DNA from: an uncultured Paracoccus sp. | Lineage (GTDB): Bacteria > Pseudomonadota > Alphaproteobacteria > Rhodobacterales > Rhodobacteraceae | DNA length: 64,000 nucleotides | Assembly (NCBI RefSeq): GCF_947487305.1 | Contig: NZ_CANKWH010000004.1 | Span: 124,001-188,000 of the forward strand | Direction: 5' to 3' | Notes under the pieces: model-generated | Seen by the model: only the letters and a program-made list of their open reading frames with translations | Databases searched by the model: none | What the model was told of the DNA's origin: nothing | Part shown: positions 16,488-24,699 of the stretch, piece after piece | Layout of the letters: each line of letters starts with the position of its first letter | Numbering within the stretch: the first letter of the stretch is position 1 | Program-made: the position numbers and the translations under genes

Positions 16488-17515
16488 CGCTTCAGCAGCC
16501 CGGCGCCCTGGTAATAGGCCTCGGCGCCCGGATGCAGCGGGATGCTGATCCCGGCCAATGCGCTCTCGGCGCTGATCGCATGGGCGACGGGATGGCCGAG
16601 ACGCAACATCCGCTGCGTATAGTCGTTCCACAGGACGCGGGTGATGTCATGGATCAGCGCCTCTGGCTGGTCCTCTGTGGTCAGCCACAGCGCGGCGACC
16701 GACAGGGTTTCGACCGGCTCGGCCTGCCCGGCATAGGTGCCGGCGGGGATGGTCTCGCGGCGGAAGAAGGGATGACGCGCGATCAGCCGGTCGGCCAGCG
16801 GACCGGCAATGGGCAAGAGCACCACATCGGTCTGGCTGGCCAGCGCGGTCAGGCCCGAGACGGGCCAGCCGCCGACCATGAAGAAGGCATCCAGCTCGCC
16901 CGCGCGCAGCTGCCGTGCGGCCTCGTCGGTGGAAAGCTCGCTCAGCTGCAACCGGGCATCGGGAATACCGGCGGCCTGCAGCACCAGTTGCGCGTCGATC
17001 CGCGTGCCCGAGCCGGCCTGGCTGATCGAGACGCGCTTGCCCGCAAGGTCGCTGATGCTGCCGATCCCGGAATCGGCGCGGGCAATGAGGTGGATCGCCT
17101 CGGGATAAAGCGCGGCGATGGCCCGCAGCTTGTCCGCCCGGTTCCTGCCCTGCCAGCCGGGGCCGCCCGATTGCGCCGCATGGGCGATGTCGGCCTGGAC
17201 CATCGCCGATTCCAGCTTGCCGTCACGCAGCGCCTGGATGTTCTGGACCGATCCTTCCGAGGACAGCGCCGAAGCCAGCAGCCCCGGAACGCCGCAGGCC
17301 CCGCCCTCGTCGCAGCGCACCCCGCCCGGCGGGTTCGAGATCGCCGCCGCGATCACCCCGGCCACCGCGTAGTAGGTGCCCGAGGTCTCGCCGCTGCCGA
17401 TGCGGAAGAAGCGCAGTTCCGGCTCGCCCGGATCGGCCCCTTGGGCCTGCGCCCGCGCGACCCCTGCGGGCAGAAGCGAGATCAGGCTGAGAAGGATGAG
17501 GACGAGTAGTCGCAT
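16484..17515 (-). CDS. TAXI family TRAP transporter solute-binding protein
   Basis: A 343-residue periplasmic protein with signal peptide MRLLVLILLSLISLLPAGVARAQ. Family motifs include FFRIGSGETSGTYYAVAGVIAAA, a Cys pair in RCDEGGACGVPG, SVQNIQALRDGKLESAMVQADIAH, and ISDLAGKRVSISQAGSGTR. TAXI proteins bind carboxylates such as glutamate or oxoglutarate and need a DctQM-type membrane partner, which is not present here. It therefore may work with a distant transporter or as a sensor subunit. The gene lies next to a TetR regulator on the same strand. Confidence 0.9.
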   Translation of the reverse strand: MRLLVLILLSLISLLPAGVARAQAQGADPGEPELRFFRIGSGETSGTYYAVAGVIAAAISNPPGGVRCDEGGACGVPGLLASALSSEGSVQNIQALRDGKLESAMVQADIAHAAQSGGPGWQGRNRADKLRAIAALYPEAIHLIARADSGIGSISDLAGKRVSISQAGSGTRIDAQLVLQAAGIPDARLQLSELSTDEAARQLRAGELDAFFMVGGWPVSGLTALASQTDVVLLPIAGPLADRLIARHPFFRRETIPAGTYAGQAEPVETLSVAALWLTTEDQPEALIHDITRVLWNDYTQRMLRLGHPVAHAISAESALAGISIPLHPGAEAYYQGAGLLKR

Positions 17516-17534
17516 CGGCTTTACGGCACAGGCG

Positions 17535-18125
17535 CTAGCTGCTGCGCCTGGGGTCCAGAACCTCGCCCAGGCCCGCGATCAGGCGGATGTTCTCGATCGC
17601 CTTGCCGACCAGATCGTCCGTATGGCCTTCGATCCAGTCGAGCACCGCCTGCCGCGTGGCCGAGATGATCGCCGAGGCGAGGATGGGCGCCAGCCGCGGG
17701 TCCTGTTCGATCAGGCGGCGGCGCAGCATCTGTTCCATCTGCGAATGCCGTTCGAGCAGCGCGGATTGTTGCAGCGCCGCAAGCTTGGCATCGGTATCGG
17801 CCAGCCGGATGATGGCGCTGACCATGTCGCGCTGCGCGGTGAAGCGCGACAGATGCGCCTGCATCAGCGCCGACAGGTCCTCGATCAGCGGCTTGGTGCC
17901 CTGCATGAAACTGTCCGAGGCATCGCGCGGATAGTCCTTGGGCGGGCCATAGATGGCCGCTTCCTTGTAGGGGTAATAGTTGAAGAAGGTGCGGGGGCTG
18001 ACTCCGGCCTCGCGGGCAATTGCCTCGGTGGTCAGATTGATCATCCCATCTCGCAGCGCCAGTTTGATCGCGGCGGCTTGGATCCGGATCGCCGTCTCGC
18101 GACGACGCTTGCTGGGTCCAGTCAT
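17535..18125 (-). CDS. TetR-family transcriptional regulator
   Basis: A 196-residue regulator with a basic N-terminus (MTGPSKRRRETAIRIQAAAI) and the helix-turn-helix LTTEAIAREAGVSPRTFFNYYPYKEAAIYG. The C-terminal helical domain shows no known ligand signature. Start at ATG 18125 follows CAGGACC at a workable distance; the frame is open further upstream. It lies just upstream of the TAXI gene (19-base gap), a candidate target. Effector unknown. Confidence 0.88.
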   Translation of the reverse strand: MTGPSKRRRETAIRIQAAAIKLALRDGMINLTTEAIAREAGVSPRTFFNYYPYKEAAIYGPPKDYPRDASDSFMQGTKPLIEDLSALMQAHLSRFTAQRDMVSAIIRLADTDAKLAALQQSALLERHSQMEQMLRRRLIEQDPRLAPILASAIISATRQAVLDWIEGHTDDLVGKAIENIRLIAGLGEVLDPRRSS

Positions 18126-18506
18126 GTGATGGTGGTCCTGATTGGGATCTTGATCGCGCGAAACTGACCTCAAGCCGGAAAAGGCACAAGCGAATGTTAC
18201 AGGCTCAGCACGAACTCGATCGGTTTTGCCGTCAGTCAGAGGGGCGGGCGGGTGCGCAGGGCGCTCGGAAATTCTTTTGCAATCATATCGTTACCTGATC
18301 CATTTGACAAGGCGGACCTGCGACCATTTGACCGTGTTGCCGGTGCAGTAGGCGGGCAGAACACCGGCTCACTGGGCCGGGTAGTCAGGCGAGGACGGCG
18401 TGGCGAAGGTCCGTCGGGCGATAAAACAGAAATGACCGGCCCTGCGAAAGGGCCAGCCCAGTCAGAACAGGATATCACGGCTTGTCAGGGCCGGGAAAGA
18501 TGTGTC
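18126..18506. other. Gene-free stretch between TetR and YcbK-like genes
   Basis: No convincing gene. It holds the promoter region of the TetR gene, two TTTGAC-type sequences (18306-18340) that could be promoter elements, and the hairpin after the YcbK-like gene at 18438-18454. A frame at 18236-18478 has a composition unlike the flanking proteins and no ribosome site. Confidence 0.5.
18438..18454 (-). terminator. Hairpin downstream of the YcbK-like gene
   Basis: GGCCCT (18438-18443), loop GCGAA, AGGGCC (18449-18454), about 50 bases beyond the stop. On the minus strand it is followed within ten bases by a weak T-rich segment (TTTCTGTTTT). Confidence 0.5.
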
Positions 18507-19067
18507 TCAGCCGCCCCAGGTGCGGATCGGGCCGCAATCCATGTGGACGAAGTTCGAGCGCGAGTACCGGCCGACGCCGCCGGCGCGGCAGGCCGCTGCT
18601 GCCTGGTACATCTGCCCGACCGAGCGCGATTTCAGCCGCAGGTCGGCGGCCTTGCCGACCATGTGCAGCGAGTTCCGCGCCACGCCGCTGGAGCGCGAGC
18701 GGAGCATCGCATTGGTCTTGGGCGAGCGATAGCCCGACAGCATCATGTAGGGTTCGTTGGTCTGCAGCATCCGGTGGCTCGCCGCCGCAATGTCGATGGT
18801 GCGCGGGTCGATGCCAACGGCCTCGCCGGTGCGCCAGTCGCGCATGAAAATGTTGATCTCGTTCAGCGCCTCGCGGATGTACTTGCCATCGACCCAGTAG
18901 ACGGTGTCGAGGCTTTCGCCGGTACGTCCCGAGTACATGCGGATCCGGCGCATGTCGCCGGCCCCGCGCAGAAATCCGAAAGCGTTCGCCATTACCGGCG
19001 CAGCCGCAACGGTCGTCGCCGCGAAAACACCCAGAATCCCGCGACGGTTGATAAGGTTCATGGTCAT
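18507..19067 (-). CDS. YcbK-like DUF882 protein (M15A peptidase fold), exported
   Basis: A 186-residue exported protein. The N-terminus has a Tat-like pair (INRRGILGVFAATTVAAAPVMANA). The DUF882 domain shows MLSGYRSPKTNAML, SLHMVGKAADLRL and FVHMDCGP. The His, Asp and final His match the zinc ligands of M15A murein peptidases. It is divergent from the YcbB-like L,D-transpeptidase; the same two families are neighbours in E. coli (ycbB-ycbK), so a shared murein role is likely. Start 19067 has AGGCG upstream; the ATG six bases later is an alternative. Confidence 0.88.
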   Translation of the reverse strand: MTMNLINRRGILGVFAATTVAAAPVMANAFGFLRGAGDMRRIRMYSGRTGESLDTVYWVDGKYIREALNEINIFMRDWRTGEAVGIDPRTIDIAAASHRMLQTNEPYMMLSGYRSPKTNAMLRSRSSGVARNSLHMVGKAADLRLKSRSVGQMYQAAAACRAGGVGRYSRSNFVHMDCGPIRTWGG

Positions 19068-19154
19068 GTCAGATCGCCTGTCCCGCTTCGTTTTTGTCGC
19101 TGCTTATGGTGCAGCACATCCGAGGTTATTCCCGAACTTGTTAACAATATGTCA

Positions 19155-19203
19155 AAGCCGCGTTGACTCAGGAACTGTTTAGTTCCGGATGCGGCGGCTT
19201 TTT
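19155..19203 (+). other. Nested hairpin followed by T5 in a divergent intergenic region
   Basis: Outer stem AAGCCGC (19155-19161) with GCGGCTT (19194-19200); inner stem GGAACT (19171-19176), loop GTTT, AGTTCC (19181-19186); then TTTTT ends at 19203. It looks like a plus-strand terminator, yet no plus-strand gene lies upstream in the 19068-19367 gap. It may end a short RNA or act as a leader structure. The rest of the gap holds candidate promoters, including TTGCCG-17-GTAAAT near 19223-19251. Confidence 0.4.
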
Positions 19204-19367
19204 GCGAGTATGCGCGAAAACTTGCCGATTGGGTTGGTTTTGAGGTAAATTTTAGAGGCTTGTTGCAGCTGGGTGACGGGTGGGTGGCGAAATTGCCGCG
19301 GGCCGGTCCCCGCGCTGGACCGGCGGCGTTGTCGGTGAGAAGACACAGGAAACGGCAGGCGAAGAAC

Positions 19368-21005
19368 ATGTTGTCAAGATTTAACGCTTTCGTGATCGCT
19401 TTCGGTCTGACGCTGTCGGCCCCGATGGCTGTTGTTTCCGGGGCACAGGCCCAGGGCATCGGTCAGACGGTCGGCGCGGCCACGGCCATCGCCCCGCGGC
19501 TGGAATTCAGCGCACCCGAGATGGATCTGGCCCGCGCCGTGGCCGCCTGGCCGGGTGTCGCGGCCTTCTATGGCGAGAACGGGCTGCGCCCGGTTTTCGG
19601 GGGAATCGAGGGGCAGGCGCGGCGCGATGCGGTCATCGCGGCCGTCGAATCGGCGCATCTCCATGGACTGCCGGCCGCTCGCTATGACCTGCCGGGGCTG
19701 CGCCGGGTCGATCCTGACAGCATCGCCGGCGAGGCGTTGTTTGCCCGGGTTGCGGCGCAGTACCTGCGCGACGTGATCAGCGGGGCGATCGATCCGGCCC
19801 GCGCCGATGCCCAGATCCACCGCACGATCAACCGGCCGAACGTGGCTGCGCTGCTGGACGAGCTGGTGAAAAGCCCTGATCCGAAGGGATTCATGCTGTC
19901 GCAAGGCCCGAAGGACCCGCGCTATCTGGCGCTGCAGGATGCGCTGGCGTCGCGCGCCGGGCTGATGGCCCCGCCGGGCGCACCGCTGGCGCCCCAGGGT
20001 CTCTGGCGCATAGGGATGCGCGATCCGGCGATTCCCGATCTGCGCGCCCGGCTGGCCAGCATCGGCTTCAACGCGGCACAGCCACTGGACCCCTCCGAAT
20101 ATGACGCGGCACTCTCGGATGCGGTGCTGCAGTTCCAGGAGGCCGCAGGACTGCCCGCCGATGGCGTGGCCGGCCCCATGACCATCAACCGCCTTAACGG
20201 TGGCCCGGACGGCCAGACCCGCGCGATCCTGGTGGCGATGGAGCGGATGCGCTGGATGAACGGGCATGACCTGAACGCCCGGCATGTCTGGGTAAACATC
20301 CCCGAATTCACCGCCCGCATCTATGATGGCGGGCAGCAGGTGTTCCAGACCCGCGTGGTGGTGGGCAAGACCGACAGCGACATGCGCACGCCGGAATTCT
20401 CGGACCAGATGGAATATGTCGTGGTCAATCCGCGCTGGAACGTCCCGCGCTCGATCACCGTCAAGGAATACCTGCCGCGGCTGCAGAAGAACCGCTATGC
20501 TGTGTCACATCTGGATATCGTCGACGGGCGCGGCAATGTCGTCTCGCGCGACAGCATCGATTTCGGCCGCTACACGGCCTCGAGCTTTCCCTACCGGATG
20601 CGGCAGAAACCCAGCGAGGACAATGCGCTGGGGCTGGTGAAATTCATCTTCCCGAACCCGTGGAACATCTATCTGCACGACACGCCCAGCAAGCACCTGT
20701 TCGGCGAATCGAGCCGCGCCTATTCGCATGGCTGCATCCGCATCGGTGATCCCTTCGACCTGGCCTATGCGCTTCTGTCGCAGCAGACCGACAACCCGCA
20801 GCGCATGTTCCAGCGCGCGCTGGACAGCGGCAACGAGCAATGGCTGGCGCTGAAGCCCAATTTGCCGGTGCACCTGGTCTATTTCACCGCCATGGCCGAA
20901 CCCTCTGGCGAGATCCGCTTCTACCGCGACATTTATGGCCGTGACGCACGGGTCTGGGACGCGCTCGAGAAGGCCGGACTGGAACTGGCCGGTCAAAGCG
21001 ATTAA
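19368..21005 (+). CDS. L,D-transpeptidase, YcbB (LdtD) type
   Basis: Periplasmic murein cross-linking enzyme making 3-3 links. 545 residues with signal peptide (MLSRFNAFVIAFGLTLSAP...). An N-terminal scaffold domain is followed by PG_binding_1 at about 220-285 (DAVLQFQEAAGLPADGVAGPMT). The YkuD catalytic domain spans about 310-510; the nucleophile is the Cys in SRAYSHGCIRIGDP, with the capping region between. Start ATG 19368 opens the signal peptide. It is not beta-lactam-sensitive in the manner of PBPs (family knowledge). It is divergent from the YcbK-like gene. Confidence 0.93.
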   Translation: MLSRFNAFVIAFGLTLSAPMAVVSGAQAQGIGQTVGAATAIAPRLEFSAPEMDLARAVAAWPGVAAFYGENGLRPVFGGIEGQARRDAVIAAVESAHLHGLPAARYDLPGLRRVDPDSIAGEALFARVAAQYLRDVISGAIDPARADAQIHRTINRPNVAALLDELVKSPDPKGFMLSQGPKDPRYLALQDALASRAGLMAPPGAPLAPQGLWRIGMRDPAIPDLRARLASIGFNAAQPLDPSEYDAALSDAVLQFQEAAGLPADGVAGPMTINRLNGGPDGQTRAILVAMERMRWMNGHDLNARHVWVNIPEFTARIYDGGQQVFQTRVVVGKTDSDMRTPEFSDQMEYVVVNPRWNVPRSITVKEYLPRLQKNRYAVSHLDIVDGRGNVVSRDSIDFGRYTASSFPYRMRQKPSEDNALGLVKFIFPNPWNIYLHDTPSKHLFGESSRAYSHGCIRIGDPFDLAYALLSQQTDNPQRMFQRALDSGNEQWLALKPNLPVHLVYFTAMAEPSGEIRFYRDIYGRDARVWDALEKAGLELAGQSD

Positions 21006-21029
21006 GTCCGCCCCGAAAGGGGATTACGC

Positions 21030-22115
21030 ATGGCATTGACGGTTGGAAAGCTGGCAGAGGCGCTGCAGGCGCGGGCCTGGGGCGACCTGACCCTGCCGGT
21101 CAGCGGCGCGGCCGAGCCGGGTGCGACGGGCAGCGGTGTCATCGCGCTGGCCATGGCCCCGAAATATGCCGCGAACCTGCGTGCGGGCGACATGGCGATC
21201 CTGGCCGAGGGCATGGACCCCGAGGCCTATGACCTCAGCGCCGCGATCTTCGCGCCGCGGCCGCGTCTGGTCATGGCCGGGCTGACCCGCGCCTTCGATC
21301 CCGGTCCCGATCTTGCGCCGGGCATCCACCCGACCGCGATCATCCACGAGACGGCCGTGATTGGTGAGGGTGCCGCAATCGGCCCCTTCGTCACCATCGG
21401 CCGCGATGTGCGGATCGGGCCGAAGGCCCGCATCGCCGAACATGTCAGCATCGGGCGCGGCACGGTGATCGGGGCCGAGGCGCTGATCCTGCCCGGCGCC
21501 CGCATCGCCCATGGCGTGATCGCCGGTGCCCGGCTGATCGTGCAGCCCGGCGCCATCATCGGCAGCGACGGCTTTTCCTTCGTCACCCCCGAGGAATCGG
21601 GCATCGAGGAGATGCGCCGCAACCTGGGCCAGATCGACGAGGCGAAACAGCAGCACTGGACCCGCATCCATTCGCTCGGTGGCGTCGAGATCGGCAATGA
21701 TGTCGAGGTTGGCGCCAATTCGACCATCGACCGGGGCACCATCCGCGCCACGCGTATCGGCTCGGGCACCAAGCTGGATAATCTGGTCCATGTCGGGCAT
21801 AACGTGGTGGTGGGCGAGGATTGCCTGCTCTGTGGCCAAGTCGGCATTGCCGGCAGTTCGCAACTGGGGGATCGGGTGGTTCTGGGGGGCCAATGCGGCG
21901 TTTCGGACAATATCCAGATCGGCAGCGATGTGATCGCCGGCGGTTCGACCAAGATCTTCAGCCGCGTGCCGGCGGGCCGCGTGATCCTGGGCAACCCGGC
22001 GGTCAAGATGGAGACCCAGCTGGAGATCCAGAAGGCCATGCGCCGCCTGCCACGCCTCGCGGAAAAGCTGGGCCAGCTTCAGGAAACCGTTACAAGACTG
22101 TTGGACAAGGGCTGA
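21030..22115 (+). CDS. lpxD: UDP-3-O-(3-hydroxyacyl)glucosamine N-acyltransferase
   Basis: Adds the second 3-hydroxyacyl chain in lipid A synthesis, using acyl-ACP. 361 residues. An N-terminal uridine-binding domain (about 1-100) precedes a left-handed beta-helix of hexapeptide repeats (IHETAVIGEGAAIGPFVTIG onward). The catalytic His lies in LDNLVHVGHNVVVGED. It starts 24 bases after the transpeptidase gene with GAAAGGGG upstream and leads a cassette with a carrier protein and a ketosynthase. Confidence 0.95.
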   Translation: MALTVGKLAEALQARAWGDLTLPVSGAAEPGATGSGVIALAMAPKYAANLRAGDMAILAEGMDPEAYDLSAAIFAPRPRLVMAGLTRAFDPGPDLAPGIHPTAIIHETAVIGEGAAIGPFVTIGRDVRIGPKARIAEHVSIGRGTVIGAEALILPGARIAHGVIAGARLIVQPGAIIGSDGFSFVTPEESGIEEMRRNLGQIDEAKQQHWTRIHSLGGVEIGNDVEVGANSTIDRGTIRATRIGSGTKLDNLVHVGHNVVVGEDCLLCGQVGIAGSSQLGDRVVLGGQCGVSDNIQIGSDVIAGGSTKIFSRVPAGRVILGNPAVKMETQLEIQKAMRRLPRLAEKLGQLQETVTRLLDKG

Positions 22116-22136
22116 GACAGCCGATCGGAGAGCGCC

Positions 22137-22403
22137 ATGACGAACGACACCCGCAGCCGCATCAGGTCCATCATCGCCGAACAGGCCATGCTGGAGCCCG
22201 ATCAGGTCACAGACGCATCCACCCCGGGTGAACTGGGCATCGACAGCCTCGGGCTGGTCGAGACCATCTTCGCCATCGAGGAAGAATTCGACATCACCGT
22301 TCCCTTCAATGCGAACGAGCCCGAGAAATCGGATTTCGACATCACCAACATGGGCACCATCATCGCCGCCGTTGATCGTCTGATCTCGGAAAAGGCCGCA
22401 TGA
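22137..22403 (+). CDS. Acyl carrier protein (specialised, lpxD-linked)
   Basis: An 88-residue acidic carrier protein. The phosphopantetheine Ser is in ELGIDSLGLVETIFAIEEEF. It diverges from the housekeeping AcpP (DSL followed by DTVE) and has an extended helix III region (NEPEKSDFDITNMGTI). It is translated with the next gene through an ATGA overlap. Position after lpxD suggests it carries the hydroxyacyl or long-chain acyl group for lipid A, although it is not AcpXL by sequence. Confidence 0.9.
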   Translation: MTNDTRSRIRSIIAEQAMLEPDQVTDASTPGELGIDSLGLVETIFAIEEEFDITVPFNANEPEKSDFDITNMGTIIAAVDRLISEKAA

Positions 22404-23671
22404 GTCCCAAGAAGGCCAAGGACGGCAAGGTGGGCACATTCGAACCGACCACCCGCGAGGGATTGCGACGGGTGGTCATCACCGGCGCGGGCACGATCAA
22501 TGCGCTGGGGCATGACGTGGCCTCGACGCTGGCCGCCTTCCGCGAGGGACGCTCGGGCATCAGCCAGCTGGATTTCCGCGACGTGGACCGGCTGTCGATC
22601 CAGATCGGCGCGCAGGTGCATGACTGGAAGCCCGAGGATTACTTCAACCGCCAGCAGATCCTGCTTTACGACAAGTTCACCCAGTTCACGCTGCTGGCCG
22701 CCAAGCAGGCGGTGGCGCAGGCGGGGTTGAACTTCGCCGGCAAGCTGGGGCTGAATTCGGGCGTGGTGCTGGGCACCGCCGCCGGCGGCATGAACACCTG
22801 GGACGAGAATTACCGCACCGTCTATGAAGAGGGGAAGAACCGCGTTCATCCCTTCGTGGTGCCGAAGCTGATGAACAATGCCGCAGCCTCTCATGTCAGC
22901 ATGGAATACGGGCTGCGCGGCCCGGCCTTTACCGTCGCCACCGCCTGCGCCAGTTCGAACCATGCCATGGGTCTGGCCTTCCAGATGGTGCGCTCGGGCG
23001 CGGCCAGGGTGATGCTGACCGGCGGGTCCGAGGCGATGCTGTGCTTTGGCGGGGTGAAGGCCTGGGAGGGTCTGCGCGTCATGTCCAAGGATGCCTGCCG
23101 CCCGTTCAGCGCCAACAGGAACGGCATGGTGCAGGGCGAGGGGGCCGGGGTCTTCGTCTTCGAGGATTACGAGAATGCCCGCGCGCGCGGGGCCGAGATC
23201 CTGGCCGAGGTGGTGGGTTTCGCCATGTCCTCGGATGCGCAGGATATCGTCATGCCCTCGGCGCAGGGGGCCGAGCGGGCGATCCGGGGCGCGATGCAGG
23301 ATGCCGGGCTGAACCCCGAGGATATCGGCTATATCAACGCCCATGGCACCGGCACTGCGGCCAATGACAAGACCGAATGCGCTGCCGTCGCCCATGCCTT
23401 CGGCCATCACGCCGACCGGCTGATGATCTCGTCCACCAAGTCGATGCATGGCCACCTGATCGGCGGCACCGGTGCGGTCGAGATGCTGGCCTGCATCATG
23501 GCGCTGCGCGACGGGGTGATCGCACCGACCATCGGTTACGAGGAACCGGATCCGGAATGCGCGCTGGACGTGGTGCCGAACGTGGCCCGCGAGGCGCGGG
23601 TGGATGCGGTGCTGTCCAACGCCTTCGCCTTCGGCGGGCTGAACGCGGTGATTGCGCTGAGACGGGTCTAG
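22400..23671 (+). CDS. Beta-ketoacyl-ACP synthase (FabF/KAS II type)
   Basis: Condensing enzyme of 423 residues. The nucleophile Cys is in VATACASSNHAMG and the two catalytic His are in NAHGTGTAANDKTE and STKSMHGHLIGGTGAVE, so the triad is complete. The start overlaps the acp stop (ATGA). A 20-residue N-terminal extension precedes the usual RRVVITGAG start. Together with the dedicated ACP and lpxD it probably elongates a lipid A acyl chain rather than general fatty acids (inference). Confidence 0.92.
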   Translation: MSPKKAKDGKVGTFEPTTREGLRRVVITGAGTINALGHDVASTLAAFREGRSGISQLDFRDVDRLSIQIGAQVHDWKPEDYFNRQQILLYDKFTQFTLLAAKQAVAQAGLNFAGKLGLNSGVVLGTAAGGMNTWDENYRTVYEEGKNRVHPFVVPKLMNNAAASHVSMEYGLRGPAFTVATACASSNHAMGLAFQMVRSGAARVMLTGGSEAMLCFGGVKAWEGLRVMSKDACRPFSANRNGMVQGEGAGVFVFEDYENARARGAEILAEVVGFAMSSDAQDIVMPSAQGAERAIRGAMQDAGLNPEDIGYINAHGTGTAANDKTECAAVAHAFGHHADRLMISSTKSMHGHLIGGTGAVEMLACIMALRDGVIAPTIGYEEPDPECALDVVPNVAREARVDAVLSNAFAFGGLNAVIALRRV

Positions 23672-23696
23672 CAGCGGTGATGACGCTGCCGCGCCC

Positions 23697-24590
23697 TCAG
23701 AACGCCTTCTTCAACTCGCGCGCGGCATAGTCGGCGAACATGCGGACCTTCGGGTCCTGCAACCGGCGATGCGGGGTCAGGCAGCCGAACTGCGCGGGCA
23801 GGGGGCGCGCGTCGGGCAGGATCTCGACCAGCCGGCCCTTGGCGATGTGGTCCGTGACCTCGTAGCCGGGGCGGTTGGCGATGCCCTCGCCGGCCAGCGC
23901 CCATGTGGTCAGCACATCGCCGTCATCGGTGTCGAACCGGCCCGAGACCATCATCTTGCGCGGCCCCTCGTCGGTCTGCAGCGTCCAGAAATATTCCGGG
24001 CTGCGCGGATAGCGGAGCAGCAGGCAATTGTGGTTCTTCAGGTCGTCCGGCCCCTTCGGCAGTCCCGAACGCTCGACATAATCTGGCGAGGCGACCAGGA
24101 GGCGCGGGCAATCCGCCACCTTTCGCCATTTCAGCGCCGAATCCTGTGGCTCGCCCAGAAAGAACGCCAGATCAATGCCATCCTCGACAATGTTCACGGA
24201 CCGGTCGGACAGGCGCAGCTGCACATCGACGCCGGGATTGTCGCGGCAGAAGACCGGGATCAGCGGCGCGATCAACCGCCGCCCCAGCCCCAGGGGCGCG
24301 GTCAGCCGGATCACCCCCTGCGGCGTGCCGGAATAGCTGCCGATCACCGCCTCGGCCTCGTCCAGCGTCTCGATCACCCGCCGGGCGTTCTCGTAGAAGA
24401 CCCGGCCGATCTCGGTCGGGGTCAGCTTGCGGGTGGTCCGGTTCAGCAATCGCACGCCGAAACGGTTCTCCAGATCCTTGATCCGGTTCGAGGCGACGGC
24501 GGGTGACAGCCTCAGGTCGCGCCCGCCCGAGGTGATCGAGCCCAGTTCAATGACGCGCACGAAGACGCGCAGGCTTTCCAGATAGGACAT
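23697..24590 (-). CDS. LysR-family regulator, divergent from xdh genes
   Basis: A 297-residue LTTR. The N-terminal wHTH (residues 1-60) reads LRVFVRVIELGSITSGGRDLRLSPAVASNRIKDLENRFGVRLLNRTTRKL. The C-terminal substrate-binding domain includes GVIRLTAPLGLGRRLIAPLIPVF. It is the subgroup that often controls adjacent catabolic genes. Divergence from xdhA across 109 bases makes it the likely regulator of the purine cluster. Inducer unknown, possibly xanthine or guanine. Confidence 0.93.
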   Translation of the reverse strand: MSYLESLRVFVRVIELGSITSGGRDLRLSPAVASNRIKDLENRFGVRLLNRTTRKLTPTEIGRVFYENARRVIETLDEAEAVIGSYSGTPQGVIRLTAPLGLGRRLIAPLIPVFCRDNPGVDVQLRLSDRSVNIVEDGIDLAFFLGEPQDSALKWRKVADCPRLLVASPDYVERSGLPKGPDDLKNHNCLLLRYPRSPEYFWTLQTDEGPRKMMVSGRFDTDDGDVLTTWALAGEGIANRPGYEVTDHIAKGRLVEILPDARPLPAQFGCLTPHRRLQDPKVRMFADYAARELKKAF

Positions 24591-24604
24591 GGTGATGGCT
24601 CGTT

Positions 24605-24632
24605 TTCAACGGATCGTGTAAAGTCTTCAACG
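24605..24632. promoter_or_regulatory. Direct heptamer repeats in the LysR/xdhA promoter region
   Basis: TTCAACG occurs at 24605-24611 and 24626-24632, a 21-base period, two helical turns. This fits binding by a LysR dimer or tetramer on one DNA face. The site lies just upstream of the LysR start and about 70 bases before xdhA. Confidence 0.35.
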
Positions 24633-24699
24633 TCTCGGGCGATTTCGCAACGGCTATTTCCGGCCTAGGCTGAAATTGTTCACGCTGCGAGAGGATGCC

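Noticed and set aside
18236..18478. 80-codon minus-strand frame between the TetR and YcbK-like genes
   Set aside because: It crosses the terminator hairpin at 18438-18454 and has no ribosome site.
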